Shown: positions 24,401 through 37,839, numbered from the stretch's first letter. The stretch: 64,000 bases of DNA from Ailanthus altissimus (GCA_946807835.1 OX327702.1:2914001-2978000); one strand, 5' to 3'. A program made the numbers and translations. The notes: generated by a model not told the origin, from the letters alone.

Positions 24401-27400
24401 CTTATTGCCTAATGGGATTTTGATTACCTTACAAAATTTTCTGAGGTAAATGCTCTGTTACATGTCAGTTTGATATTTTTATTTCTTTTTTGCACTGAAA
24501 TTGTGCATAATTAATGTTTCTCATTCTTCATTATGTAAGATTAAGTGAACTGTTAAACTTGTACGTCTTTTAAATTTTTCTGTAGACAGTCAGTGGTTTA
24601 ATTGATATCACACAGTAATCGAATATACAATTGTTTTACTTTGTTTAGTAGTCACAGAATCACACTACATAAATCTGTGTTCTTTCATTTTAAAATATAG
24701 TCTGTTGTTTATTTTAGCGAGCTTATTGGAAATGGACTTGTTTTCCAGCCTCGACCAAAGAAAAGTAACTTCAACTTCAGTGAAAATAACTGTCTGGCAC
24801 TAACAAAACTGTATTAGCAAGTTTACACCAATGTTGTTCTCAATCTCTCCCATTGGAATGTTTACTTTCAAGAAAATGCACTGAAAAACTCAATTGATGC
24901 AATCATCTGGGTTCTCTTCTTTTAAAGTTGAAAACTATCATGTCTTGCATCCTACCACCTAATGTCTTCTGCACTTTTCAATAATCAGAATAACATTACT
25001 GCTCTGCTTCACATGAGAATGCCCAGAATGGCAGTAAGATGCAAGGCTGATATGAGTAAGCTTGTTGTTCAGGCTTATGGGTTTAAAATCACTGGACAAA
25101 GATCAAACGATGACTTTGGGGATGAAACACAGATAGGTGGAATTAGTTTCCTCCATGGGATCCCTCATGAATACTCGCATTATTGTTAAAATGAATTAAT
25201 TGTTTTATGGTTTGTATTCTAGAAATAAAATTTTCAGTTTTGCATCACTAGAATTTTGTTGAACTGTTAAATCTTGTGCCTTCACTGCCTGTTAAAAATT
25301 ATTTCACTCAAACTGTGGCATTGATGTTTAAACAGGTATTTTGTTCTAACAGCAAGTGACTTAGAGGAGTGGTACCAGAACCCAGAGTCTTTTCACCATG
25401 AGCAGGATATGGTTCAGTGGACAGAAAAACTGAGGCCTTGTGCAGAAGCTTTATACATTGTATTGTTTGAGAACTATAGCCAAGTAGGTCACATTCAAGT
25501 ACGGTTTATTATTTGGTGTACCATTGTCTGCTGAACACAATTTCAGTTGATTTTATATTAGTGTGGGCTTATTTTACTTTTGATTGTTGTTTTTAGCTGC
25601 TAGGTCCTGTTGTGGTGTCCATCCTTCAAGAGGCAATGAGTGGTTGTGCAACTTCAGTCACTGAGATCACACCAGGCTTGCTTCTTAAAGATGCTGCTTA
25701 TGGTGCTGCAGCATATGTTTATTATGAGCTCTCAAACTACCTGAGCTTCAAAGATTGGTATGTTTGTTATTTCCTTTTTTATCTTTGTTACTTTGTGATT
25801 ATAATTGAGAATGTTCGCAAGATTGATCTGTAACTTAAAACTGGCTATTGAGGTAATCTGTGTGATTTGGATGCCTACATGCATGTCTTATAAGACCACA
25901 TATTTGAAATATTTTTGATAATGAATATATATGTACTCTTTTGCTTTTGGTTAATTTCAATAATGCATGTATATTTGTATTACAGGTTTAATGGTGCTTT
26001 ATCCCTCGAACTCTCAAATGATCATCCAAATATGCATATCATCCATCGGAAAGTTGCAATAATATTAGGACAGTGGGTTTCTGAGGTAATATAATTTGTT
26101 AGCTGCATATTACATGAACTTTGATGATTATTAGGGTTCAATGTTTTCAATTTGTTCATATCCAGTAGTTTCAGCTGTGGCTAGTATGTCCCTCTTCCCT
26201 AGCAATAGATAGCCACATTATTGTCTCTATTGAAAACATTATGTGTTCTATGTTTATTTTATTTACTTCGTTTTTTGGAGTCTACTGGTGAATTAATTGA
26301 TTGCCCTGGCTATGGAAAAAGTTGAAAAAAAAAATTACACACGTCTCAAGAATTGAAGAAACGGTGTACAGTACACAACATAAGTGCAGTGCTTTTATGA
26401 GCCAACATGTTATAATAGTTCTTTAAAACGTGTGCTAAGATTCTTTGATTGTGCACTGAGAGTCCTTTTCAAGAAATGTATTGGAAATTTGATTGAGAAA
26501 TTATCTCTGACCTGCAAATTATATTCCTTTGGTTTCTGATTTTCAAGTTTTGTTCAGTGTTAACTAATCAGAAAAGAAGTTCTGTATTTCTAAAGTTTAA
26601 ATTTTGACAGATTAAAGATGACACAAAAAGAGCGGTATACTGTGCTTTGATCAAACTGCTATTGGATAAAGACCTATCTGTGAGGGTATGATTCATAAGT
26701 TCACTTTTCTTCTGTACATCAGCTCTCCTCTCTCACAGCATTGTTTTAACTACATTTCTCCCTCATAATTTTTCTTTACATTTTGTTCAACTAAGGAATT
26801 ATTGTGTTTATTGTTTTAGCTGGCAGCCTGTCGATCTTTGTGCTTGCATATTGAAGATGCTAACTTTTCAGAGCGAGATTTCACTGATCTGCTTCCTATT
26901 TGTTGGGATTCATGTTTTAAATTGGTTGAGGAAGTTCAAGAGTTTGACTCAAAGGTACAGAGAACGTCTATATTGTGTGGGAAAACTTGGATTAGATATT
27001 TTATTAGGTTGCGAAGAGCATGGATTTGTTATGGCTACAATTCCCGAGATCCATGTATTAACAAACAAGAGGATAGGATTGTATAAAAGCAAATTCTATT
27101 TTTGGAAAACAATTAAATAAACTTTGAACCTCAACTTCTTTTTGTTACACAAACAAGCATGAACAAACTTTTTTTCCCTTGCAGTCTGACTGAAGTTCCT
27201 CTTTTTCTTCAATTTCTTTCAGGTTCAGGTTTTAAATTTGATCTCTGTTCTTATTGGACATGTTAGTGAAGTCCTTCCGTATGCAAGCAAGTTGGTGCAA
27301 TTTTTTCAGAAGGTATCACTAAAGCAATAGTAGTTTCATCCTTTACTTTTTGAGGGTACCGAGAACATTGATATCTAATGCTTGTTACAGTGAAGAACAC

Positions 27401-30400
27401 TTACGATAATGATGCAAATGCAACATAGCATAGCCCATAAGCTAATGATACAAAAGATTTGGAACATATGGCCTGTGAACTGTTAGATTGTAAGAATCCT
27501 AAGCCAGCAGCATAAGAAGGAGCGAAAATGAAATTGGAAAATGCATCGTGTTTTCAGTTCTCTTCACCCATAGTACACCTCCAAAAATCTTTAATTGTTC
27601 ATTCGGAGCGAACTTAGCTTTGGTTACAGTGGAAATCTTTGATATTGTTTATGTGCTGCATTCATTAACCTCATTCTTTTGTCTCTCTTCTTTTTAATAT
27701 GTTCTTCTATTTTGGATAGGTGTGGGAGGAATCTTCTGGTGAAAGCCTTCTACAGATTCAGCTTCTTATTGCTCTGCGCAACTTTGTGGTTGCTCTTGGC
27801 TATCAGTTGCCTAATTGCTATAATATGTTGCTTCCCATTTTGCAAAGGGGAATTGATATAAATAATCCAGATGAACTAAACCTTCTTGAGGACAGCATGC
27901 TGGTTAGCTTACTGCTTCATTTTTACTACTAAGCTGGTTACCTCTATCCTTAAATGTATAACACTGAATGCATTGTTGTAATTGTGCAGTTATGGGAAGC
28001 CACACTTACGCATGCTCCAGCAATGGTGCCTCAACTATTGGCATACTTTCCATATCTAGTGGAAATCATGGAAACAAGTTTCGATCACTTGGAGGTGAGA
28101 CTTGATTAGCAACCACATAACAAACAGTGAACTAGAGTAAAGATCATTATTTTAGTTAGAAGTTAATACTAAAACTTCTTAATTTGGAGGAAAAATAAAG
28201 TCAGAAGGATTCTGCTATTGTGAATGCCTGTGATTTTATACTTTTGGGAGCTGAAGCATGGATGTCTGGTGTTTTATTGAACTTTTGATTTTTTATATTC
28301 TGTTTCAGCGGCGTGGTGTTGTCTAATCAATATACAACTGATCTATAGCCATAGCTTGTGCTTATTTTTGAGTTGAAATACAATTGCAGGTTGCTGTCAA
28401 TATTATTGAGGGTTATATTATTCTGGGTGGAACTGAATTTTTAAGCATGCATGCCTCCAGTGTTGCTAAACTTCTTGATCTTATTGTTGGAAATGTTAAT
28501 GACCGAGGGCTGCGCACAATTCTTCCAGTCATCGACATTCTGATACAGGTACTTAAAACTTGAAGATGAGAATTTTCATGGAAAAGATAGTATGAAAAAT
28601 AAGTTACAATTGATATTTGAGCTTCATTAAAGCTAGTACTGTTTGTTTAATCATAAGAATTTTTTGAGTTCCAAAGTTAAAAGATATAAGAATGATTCAG
28701 AATTCAACCTACCTGTGTTTTACTGCAATGATTGAAGTGTGAGAAAGAGATTTTGTATGTATATGTTACAAAAGTGTGATGTTGCCTTTTATTTTCTACC
28801 ACTCTTTTGATTTATTCCATCCTAGATTTGGATATTACATTTGGTGATGGCTTCTTATTCTCAATTTATGCTTCAGTTGCAGAGGGAAACAAAACTAAGT
28901 CATTTGATTTCCATTTGCTTTTAGAATATCTTTATGATAATTCTTCAGGTTTATTTTTGTTATTTTAAATGAATCCAGTTGACATCATAACTACTTGCTG
29001 CACTGTTTTGCAGTGTTTTCCTATTGAAGTGCCCCCACTGATCAACAGTACTCTGCAGGTAAGCAGTGGTCTTTGTCTGTGTAAATCTTTGGTTTTGTTT
29101 ATATTTAATATAAATGTACTTCCACCATTGTCCAAGTGGGAGTGGGATTTGATTACAAGACCTCTTGTACCAATCTAAGAAAGCCTTGTAGTTGAACCAA
29201 CTAGTACCCAATGCACAAATCTTTGATGAATTTATGATTTTTGAGGCTATTTAACAAGCATGTGCCTGTTTCAATGTTGCTAGAAACTGATTGTTATATG
29301 TTTGAGTGGAGGGGACGATCGCGATCCTTCTAAGACAGCTGTTAAAGCATCTTCAGCTGCTATTATAGCAAGGATTTTGGTGATGAATACCAATTACCTT
29401 GCGCAATTAACATCGGAGCCATCACTCTCATCACTACTCCAGCAGGCGGGTATTCCAATTGAAGAAAATATACTCCTTTGTCTGGTTGACATATGGCTTG
29501 ACAAGGTCAGTGGAGCATGCATGTCCAAGAAGGATAATTAAAGTTTCTGTTGTTTTTATTTTTAAAATTATTTTGATCTGTATGTGTATAATCTGAAAGC
29601 TCAATATAAGTTTTCAATGTAGATATCTCTATTTTTGACTGTTTCTCTCAAGTCTTTTTTTTGTTTCCTCAAGTTTCTGATACTATAAGTTTTATACTTA
29701 TATACCGCCCTAACTTTATTGCTTTTTAGTGCTTCTTACATGCCATTTAAGTTGTCTGATCTAACATTCATGCCAACGAAAAATTGGGACTCACCAAATA
29801 ACATTTGGTTTCTGAATTGATATTTCCCATGCTTGAAACTTGCCAGTTACCTAATAAAGTCGCTCACTGATTGCATTTGAATTGTGCCCAGGTCATGTTC
29901 TTGTTTAACTATAATCATCCTTATTGATGTCTGTAAACAGGTAGACAATGTATCATATGTCCAGAAAAAGATATTTGGCTTAGCCTTCTCAGTAATTTTG
30001 ACAATGAGACTACCTCAAGTTCTTGACAAACTTGATCAGATCCTAAGGTGTGAGTTCAACCTTGAATTTTTATGCATCAGTTGCAAACTGGGTATTGGAT
30101 CACCTTTCATACATGTACTGATGATTCTTTTTTAATTTATACATGCAGCGTGTGTACAAGTGTAATATTGGGTGGAAATGATGACTTGGCTGAGGAAGAG
30201 TCCAGGTTAGATACTCTGTGAATCTAGTTCGACTTGTATTACACATTTAGTAATTGGCAGTTATCTTTATCCATAATTTTTTTATGATGAATGGCAGTAG
30301 TGACAATATGAGCTCCAGCAGGTCTCAAAGTGAGGGCACTATTCCAAGTAAAGAGTTAAGAAGAAGACAGGTAAACGTTCTTGTAATAACCTAAAGATGC

Positions 30401-30633
30401 CAAATAGTCGATGAGTAACTAAATAGACTGCAATAATTTATTTCTGATGGATTTGATAATTTCTTTTCCAGATCAAGTTTTCAGACCCAATCAACCAGCT
30501 GTCATTAGAAAATTCAGTGAGAGACAATCTTCAAACATGTGCTGCCCTTCATGGAGAGTCCTTCAATTCAGCCATCAGTAGAATGCATTCCTCTGCATTT
30601 ATGCAGTTGAAGCAGGCGTTGAAGATGCCATAG
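21475..30633 (+). CDS. Importin-11-like nuclear transport receptor (importin-beta superfamily)
   Basis: 23 exons, all GT-AG: 21475-21615, 21717-21826, 21961-22033, 22165-22226, 22575-22716, 23231-23449, 23570-23636, 23980-24379, 25336-25493 (corrected end 25483), 25597-25757, 25986-26085, 26611-26685, 26820-26954, 27223-27312, 27720-27902, 27990-28094, 28390-28548, 29014-29058, 29284-29505, 29941-30047, 30149-30205, 30298-30370, 30472-30633. With exon 9 ending at 25483 they total 3036 bases, or 1011 residues, typical of importin-11. The N-terminus (ALSASDLPALYTLLANSMSG) leads into the importin-beta N-terminal domain (about residues 30-100), and the rest is helical HEAT-like repeats. A family member carries cargo from cytoplasm to nucleus under Ran control; the plant cargo is unknown to me. 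The start is the first ATG of the family-like N-terminus; an in-frame GTG upstream at 21445 is not a credible start. Confidence 0.92.
24380..25335 (+). other. Intron 8 of importin-11 gene, with unrecognised open frame
   Basis: This 956-base intron is the longest in the gene. It contains a 75-residue plus-strand frame at 24962-25189 with balanced, non-AT-driven composition (includes HMRMPRMAVRCKADMSK). I recognise no family, and there is no splice continuity with flanking exons. It may be a gene fragment or chance. Confidence 0.3.
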
Positions 30634-31734
30634 CCATGGTGATAATTTTTCCTATTGTCAATTTGTGTTTCATGTCCAGAGCATACCAGATTTTATATTC
30701 ATTCCCAAATGTGGAGAACTGTAAGTTTTTCCTATCCTCTGATCATGGCACTGCTTCTGTATAATATTTCATTTATGTTCTCTTCAGAGTTTAATATAAT
30801 GTTCTCTATTTAAAATGATATTGTCTGAAACTGAATTATGTTTTGATTTTCTTCTGTTTAACAATTCCATCTGAATCAGTTTTTGACTATTAATGCCATA
30901 CCACTTTCATCTTACAGTCAAGGCATATTGTTTAAAGAAAGTGTAGAATGAAGTTCACTCAAACTGTAGCACATATGCTTGCTTGAAGACATGTTTAATA
31001 CCCTATCGAATTGCACATCTAACAGTGTTATATTTGTTTACACAGGTGATTTGAAGCTTTTGTGACTTGGAATTGGTGGTTTTACATTTTTGTATTTCTT
31101 TTGTAGCTATTTGGCTGGGTGTGAGTTCATTCATATTTGAGTTTTCATTTTTATATGCCCTTCTGGCGCAGAAAACCTTGTAAATAGCTTGCTGGTCCTT
31201 TCTTGCCTATATTTCCAAGGTAATCAAGGATCACGGCGTTGAGTTTATAGGTTTTGTCAACACTCATGAAAATGAAATGAAAACTATATAGAAGGGGAAA
31301 AGAAAAAAAAAAATGTATACGACGTTTCTTAGCTCACTCGAGAAATTGTTTCTGCGTTCCCAACTCTCAAAGGCTGCCTTGCTTAGTAATGTAAGAATTA
31401 AGTATTCCATATCTTTGCATATCGAAGTGAAGACTAGACTCTTCACTGCTGTTTCCAGTCGGGTGGGACTTAGATTCATTTGAATTTGTGAGGTAACAAC
31501 ACTTAGTTATAGACTTTATAGCGCTACGTACCATTATCATTGGTGATGAAATCATGAAACAGTCGAGTAATCTTTTAAAAAACTTATACCAGCAATAATG
31601 CCTGGTGTAAATATCAATAATAAATCCGATACAATATTAGTAGTGTATTCTAATTGATGTTATACAGTTGTAACAGTATATATATAAAAACAAACTATGC
31701 GATTATGCAATTTAGAATCCAATAGTAGTGAAGG
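30634..31734 (+). other. 3' flank of importin-11 gene
   Basis: Follows the TAG stop. It is T-rich and gene-like in composition to about 31260 (probable 3' untranslated region), then AT-rich spacer. No other gene is seen. Confidence 0.45.
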
Positions 31735-31945
31735 GGTAGGCTAGTTGCCTCGGGGTTCTCATCTATTTTCCTCGGGCCTAGCCCGTATTTTGTTCTTTTG
31801 CAGCCCTTTATCCATCTCAACACAAGGGTCATTGTTCCCCGTCGGTCATTTGACTAGGGCCCTCACCATCCCTTTATCCCCGACCTCCTCGGCGGCCCTA
31901 GCGAGGAATATATCATTTCTCCCATGACCTTTTTGTCCCAGGTCA
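31735..31945. other. GC-rich island of unknown origin
   Basis: About 200 bases markedly richer in G and C than the flanks (for example CCTCGGGCCTAGCCCG and CTCCTCGGCGGCCCTAGCG). Frames on both strands can be read for short stretches (60 residues on plus, 31745-31927) but match no family I know. It could be a transposon, organelle-derived or gene fragment. Confidence 0.4.
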
Positions 31946-34167
31946 ATTGGACATCAAATTACACGGTTAGAATCATTGATATTTACATTAGACTGTATTA
32001 GTAGAATCATTAGAAACATTCTATTGGAATCATCAGGAATATTATGTGCACTTCACTTGAATTAGAAAGCTTTCATGAGATGAGAAAAAAATTTATATTA
32101 CCCAAACATTTGTTATCTCGAACTTTTAACTTAAGTTAAAAAGGTGCATAGGGATTGTCACTGAGACAAGGTCCACAATCACATAGTTCAATTTATCAAG
32201 CTTGCTAAATAATATGATATGTTCTTTCCCTTTTTCAGACCAGAGAATATAGTTATAATATGATCAAGTATTTTGCAAAGTTAATTTATTAAAGGTAGTT
32301 TATGGTGATTATTCATGTGTAATGCCTAAGTTTCAATGTAAACATCTGGAAAACTCAATAAATAGGCGTAGATCACGAAACTATCTAGTAAACAAATTTA
32401 ATAAATGTTTTTAATATATAGTTAATAATCATTTTTACCCAAAAAAAAATTGTAAATCCAGTGACATGCATGTCATTTTCAGCATGCACTTGCTCATTCA
32501 TCGTGGGAAGCGCTGCCCGTCCCAAAATTTAAATTGTATAAATAAATAGAAAAAAAAACTTCATTAATAAAGAAGCAAAAAGCAATTTCGTTCTGAGAAA
32601 GAAGTTGAATTTTTATAAGAAAAAAAAAATGCAAATAGCGCTGCCCGTCCCAAGTTGAATTTTCATAATACATTGTTTGGCTCCGCGCAGATCTTGAGAG
32701 TCTTGGATTGGCAACAGCAAACCTTGCCAGAGTCTTTGTGCTTAAGAGCTTCACATTGACATCGTCAACGCCTCTCTCTCCACTCCCCTCATCAAAACGA
32801 TGTAGCATCGCTTCCTGGAACATTATATTTTTTTTCTTTAAAAAAAAAAAAAGAAAAGGTTAGCGAATGAAAGGATAAGATTAAATAGCACAAAAAATAC
32901 AAATAGCGGTGATCGTTCAAATATAGAATCGAACCTTCGTCTTACAGAGACGTCTTCGAGCTCGACGATGGATTGAAGGCCACTTGAGAAACCAGTGTCT
33001 TCATCTTCGACTCCGTCAGGTACGTTCTCTGTTTGTTTTCGGTCACTGTTGGTTAATGTAGTTGTAGTGTGGAAATTCCATGCAACGTGGAGATATGCGA
33101 CAAAGTGTATATAGATGGTCAATAATACAGTTAATTTTGGGAGTTCCGTTTGTTAGCCAATTGTTTTCTTTTAAAGAAAAAAAAAACGGAATTCCTAAAA
33201 AGTATGAAATAGGGTAAAAATTTGTGGTACTGATTACACGAGGGTGGCTTTGCATGATTAAAAATTCTTCAAAGATCTAGTGATCTAGGCTTTAACAATT
33301 TTTATGTAACTATTTAATTAATTCGAAAAAATTTAATCAAAATATAATTTTTTTTGTTGAAAAAGAAAAGAAAAAAAACCAAACTCATCCTCTGATACAT
33401 ATAGAAAAAAAAGAAGACCCTTTCAATTTTTCATATTTACGTTCCCCTAAAAATAAGAGAGTTTTACGCTTGAATGCACTTTTACGCACTGGTAATTGGC
33501 TTAAATACCATTCAATCTACAACCTCTTATTATCTTTTACTTTTATATAAAGTAATAACTAATTAAAAACTAAATTTCCTGACAAACTTTATAGCTCAGA
33601 TTTTATGAAAGGGCACGGAAAGAATAGGCCCCTAATTCATTATCTCGCGGTTATGAAGAGAAAATCCCCAATTGGTGAGGGAACAAGAGACCATATTTCA
33701 GTTACCTTTTTATTGCGGTAAAGAGAATGGAGAAGACTAACCTCACTATGCTTAACAGATGAGAATTTAACCTAAAAGGTGTACAGTATTTCTATGTAAG
33801 CGTGACATCACCGCGGTTCTGGTGAAGATCCACAAAATGATAGTAAAATAACTCCGTCTTAAACTGTGAGCGAATGACAATGGAAAATTACATCATAATA
33901 AACCTCCTTTCAACACACATTGCAACATTCTCACATAAAACGTCAGGATTTATCGAGCTTAAAATTTCTCTTTTCAATTGTCAATGAGAGCATTAAAACG
34001 AAAGAAGATACAATGAAGAGGCGTCATAAGCAGTGCATTTGATGATGCAGAATCCGATTAGAATCATTGTCTAAACACTATATTAATAAAGCTTTGCTTA
34101 ACCAACCAGATACAACTGAACAAAGTACCAAAATTGGGGAAACTGAAAAGGAAAAACAAATCAAGAC
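31946..34167. other. Spacer between importin-11 and EBP1 genes, possible gene remnant
   Basis: Mostly AT-rich. At 32494-33122 there are minus-strand frames of unusually balanced composition (one includes GVDDVNVKLLSTKTLARFAV, another SIVELEDVSVRRRFDSIF), separated by AT-rich, intron-like stretches. I cannot join them into a convincing gene or name a family. The 15-base word GCGCTGCCCGTCCCA occurs at about 32509 and again near 32639, so part of the stretch is duplicated. Confidence 0.3.
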
Positions 34168-37100
34168 TCATTCTTGGGTTGCACCACCATTTGTTGCATC
34201 CATTGGCTCAGTTTCTGTTGACTCCTCAGTTTTGTCACCCTTCTTTCCTGCAAAATCAGAAATTGAAAAATGTCAGGTAAGTTTTAGGAGCAGCAGGAAT
34301 TATTATACTTCTCATAGTTAACGCTTGTCCCCTTTCTAGATACCTTTCTTCTTCTTTCCTCCACCCTTCTTCTTAGTCTTGGTGCCTAAGGCTAACCAGG
34401 CTTTAATTTCAGGATCATCTATCATCTTGGTGGGCTTCACTTCCTGCAGAGTATGAGATGTGATCCGATCTGACCCATTTGGCATTAGCAAAACTGTGAA
34501 TTTGATATGAGCAACATAATCACCTGCAAATCCAAAGTAAGCAGTGATCAATACAGATCTCATGCTTCTGCCTGATTAGAATAAATATTGCAAACAAATT
34601 ATTACCAGGCTTCTCATGAAGCACAGGATATGGCTGAAGGAGCTCATGATTCACACATTCTACTAGTCCAAGCCGAGCCCTTTTTTCTTCCAAGGCCCTA
34701 CAGTCAAGTCGTTTATGAAACTGTTATAAGATGGGAAGTAGAAGCAGAAAAACAACACTTCCCGGGAATAAATTTGAAAAACACAACAAACCTTGCAGTG
34801 AATGGCATAATAGGGAATTTCTGGCTTATTTCACTAAAGATAAATCTAGAAGCTTTCATTTTCAAGTGATAGTTTTTGTCCACAGCCCTCTTATAAACAG
34901 TAGTCTGCTTCTCATCCAACAGCTTTGGCTGCAATATAATACAAAATTATTAGGACACAAAATACATGCAGAACACAAGCATAGTGTTTTTTAGTATTGA
35001 TGCCATGATTACCTTGCCTTCACCTGTGCTTGTAACTATATCTATCGCGTAAACTTCATTCTCCTCAAATTCTGCATCATCAACTCTTGTATCGGGATTG
35101 GAGACACTCAATACAACCTTGTTTCCATCAATCACAAACTGCTTCAGCTGGTGGCTAAGAACACCTTCAACAATCTTGCAATCATATGCAGCAGCAACCT
35201 TCTGAATTGCCTCTGTTACATCTTTGTTCTGCCACAAAAGGGTAGATACTAAACATATTGATAGAAATAACCCAAAAAAATAAATACAAGCATAATCACT
35301 AAGAACAAAGACAATCAGATAAAATGTATGCATATAGAACCATGTGAAAAACATTAATCCATTTATGCAAAACCTTGCCTCTTGCGTACAAGTCCAGAAA
35401 AAATGTTGGCTAGACAAGAATGAATGTAAACTGACAATATAAATAAATCAGTTCTCATCCACCCAAATGCAGCCAATATCAGTATAGGCAACAGGGAAAG
35501 GAGGAAAGCAATAAGAAATTGATTTCCTCGGCAAAGTTGCCTTTCTCAGACTCATAGCTTCTAAGATGCAGTAGGTATATGGACCTATTACCTAAGAGTA
35601 GTAACCTGATGCTGAGCTATCAGAGTAACTATGACAAGAGCCTCATTTGGGCGTTAGCCCTAAGCTTCGAATATCAAAGAAAATCTTTGTCCAAATACAT
35701 GTTGAATAACTGAAGAAAAGGAAACAGTGACTAGCACTCAAAAAAAATGATAATCTATTAAGATATCGTGCAAAGCATATTTACCAAAGTGAATCCTTGA
35801 ATAAGAGACTAGCAGAACAGGAGGAAAAAAATATAGCTTTGTACCAGAAGATTAAAAAGAAAGGGCATTATTCTTTCTATAATGTAACTAATAGAAATTA
35901 AAATAAGCGGTAATTTGGGTTTGTAGGATAATATAACAGAAGGGATGCTCTATCAGTGTAACTATGACTAGAAAAGGCTTCATTGGAGCTTCATCCATCG
36001 CCTTCATAATCCTCATCATGTAGAGACAATGTCAAACAATTTGAAAACAGTGTTTAGTAGCTTGAGGCATACACATTATGGAGATAATAAACAACCTAAA
36101 GCAGTAGAAATGATGTTGGCCCATACGGAACAGGTATCAACTGACGAGAATGTATCAACCAAAAGCATCTTTATTACAGCCATGCATAATATTGGCAACA
36201 GGGAAAAGAGGAAATCAACATGCCATTAATCACCTCGGCAAAGTTGCCCGTTTCAGATTGTTTATTGACATCAACTTAGAACTATTAACTTTATAAGCGG
36301 GAAAACTACATCCATCTTCCATGGGATGAGCGATTGAACATTCCCTTATCAGAGTAACTATGACAAAAGCTTCATTTGGATGTTAGCTCATAGCTCATCA
36401 CAAAGATTCATCCTTAGGGGATGCAACAAAACGAAAAAAAACTATATAAAGATATGAAAACTCAATCAGCATCTTCCATGGGATGAGAGATTGAACATTC
36501 CCCTATCAGAGTAACTATGACAAAAGCTTCATTTGGATGTTAGCCCATAGCTCATCACAAAGATTCATCCTTAGGGGATGCAACAAAATGAAAACAAACT
36601 ATATAAAGATGTTTAAATATTCAATGCAAGGGAGTCAAAAAGAGAATGAAAAGAAGGAAAAGGAAAAGTAAGATGCAAAGCAAAAAAACTTCTTTGTAGC
36701 AGGAGGTATCATGATCAATAATAGAAGAAACCTAAAACTAAGTTCTGAAAACAAGCCATTTTTTATACTGCACGTAGGGTACGGATTGAAACACAGAACA
36801 AAATTTTCAGTATTACCTTTGACAATTTGCACCAAGTCCCGAGGCCAGAAAAAGATTGTTTTAAGAATAATTCTAGCATTTAACAATCACATTTGAAAAT
36901 AAAAAATATCACACTTTGAAACGCCAGCAGAAAATTTACATTAATATTACCTTCTTCCCTGGCCTTACAAGCCTCAAGGCAACCTCAGCGGCAGTATTTG
37001 CCGCAGCAATAACATCAGCTTGCCTGTCTGTAATTGGCCCTTCCTGGAGAACATGAGTATGTGCAACTACAGCAATAAACCCATCTATGTGACACCCCAT

Positions 37101-37795
37101 ATCACTGCATCATCCAGTAAAATCCCAGAATTATTTTGCTATTCCCACGGCGTCAATAATGCCAAAAAAAACAGAGTTCATAAAGTGCTTACATCTTAAT
37201 CATGTCACCTTCTTGCAACACCGTTTCATCACTCGCAAGTGGTGAAAAATGACAGACGGTGTTGTTTACTGAAACACAAGTTGGGAATGCAACCCCCCTT
37301 TCAATCTTCTTCTTAACATTCTTGTACATGTTGCCAGTTTGCCTTTATACATACAAATATGGAAAACCCATCAACCATCACATTATATTAAAAAATATTT
37401 TCCATACAAAACTCTGAAAACCAAAAGAAAATAACAATAAACAAGAGCTTACTCTCTGATATATGAATTTCCTTTCTCACAAATGTCAACAATCCTAGCT
37501 CCTGGCTTGCACGCCGATACTACTAACTGCAACGCCTCTGCAAATTTTTTTAGATTTATATCAAAAACCAGTCACCAAAACACAATCATTCTGAACAATA
37601 CAGCATTGTCAACATTGACTAAACTCGAAATCTAACTACCAAAAAAAAAAACCTAAAGTTATTAGTATTGAATAAGCGCGTGAAAGAGTAAGAGAAGTAT
37701 TTACTATTGACAATTTCAGCAGCGCTTTTGTATTTGGTGACGACCTCAGGAGAAGTGAGATCCAACTCCTTCTCCTCCCTTTCGTCGTCCGACAT
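34168..37795 (-). CDS. EBP1: ERBB3-binding protein 1 homologue (EBP1/G2p; catalytically dead M24 fold)
   Basis: Nine exons, GT-AG introns (transcript order): 37705-37795, 37453-37537, 37193-37342, 36951-37104, 35013-35228, 34792-34928, 34606-34697, 34344-34523, 34168-34247. Total 1185 bases, 394 residues, close to plant EBP1 as I recall it. The protein has a methionine-aminopeptidase-like (M24) fold from about residue 18, then a Lys-rich tail near 360-373 ([14 protein letters not shown]) and an acidic end. Of the metal-binding aspartates of MetAP2, the first is kept (D110 in [11 protein letters not shown]) but the second position is Val (V121), so the enzyme is expected to be inactive, as in the family. 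Plant EBP1 is known as a dose-dependent growth regulator linked to ribosome biogenesis and translation. Start: the ATG after CCAAAACG gives the family N-terminus [13 protein letters not shown]. Confidence 0.93.
35460..36625. repeat. Repeated segments inside EBP1 intron 5
   Basis: The 1.7-kb intron (35229-36950) holds a near-perfect tandem duplication with a 157-base period (36313-36469 and 36470 to about 36623; both begin CATCTTCCATGGGATGAG). Older copies of parts of it lie at about 35480-35690, 35940-36000 and 36180-36250; shared words are GGCAACAGGGAAA, CTCGGCAAAGTTGCC and CAGAGTAACTATGACA. Purely intronic and non-coding. Confidence 0.8.
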
Positions 37796-37839
37796 CGTTT
37801 TGGCTTTGTAGTAGCTTTAAAACTCTATCGATACTCTGC

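Noticed and set aside
25484..25493. Exon 9 of importin-11 ending at 25493
   Set aside because: A first count error; the CAA codon before the gtaggt donor ends at 25483, which alone keeps the reading frame.
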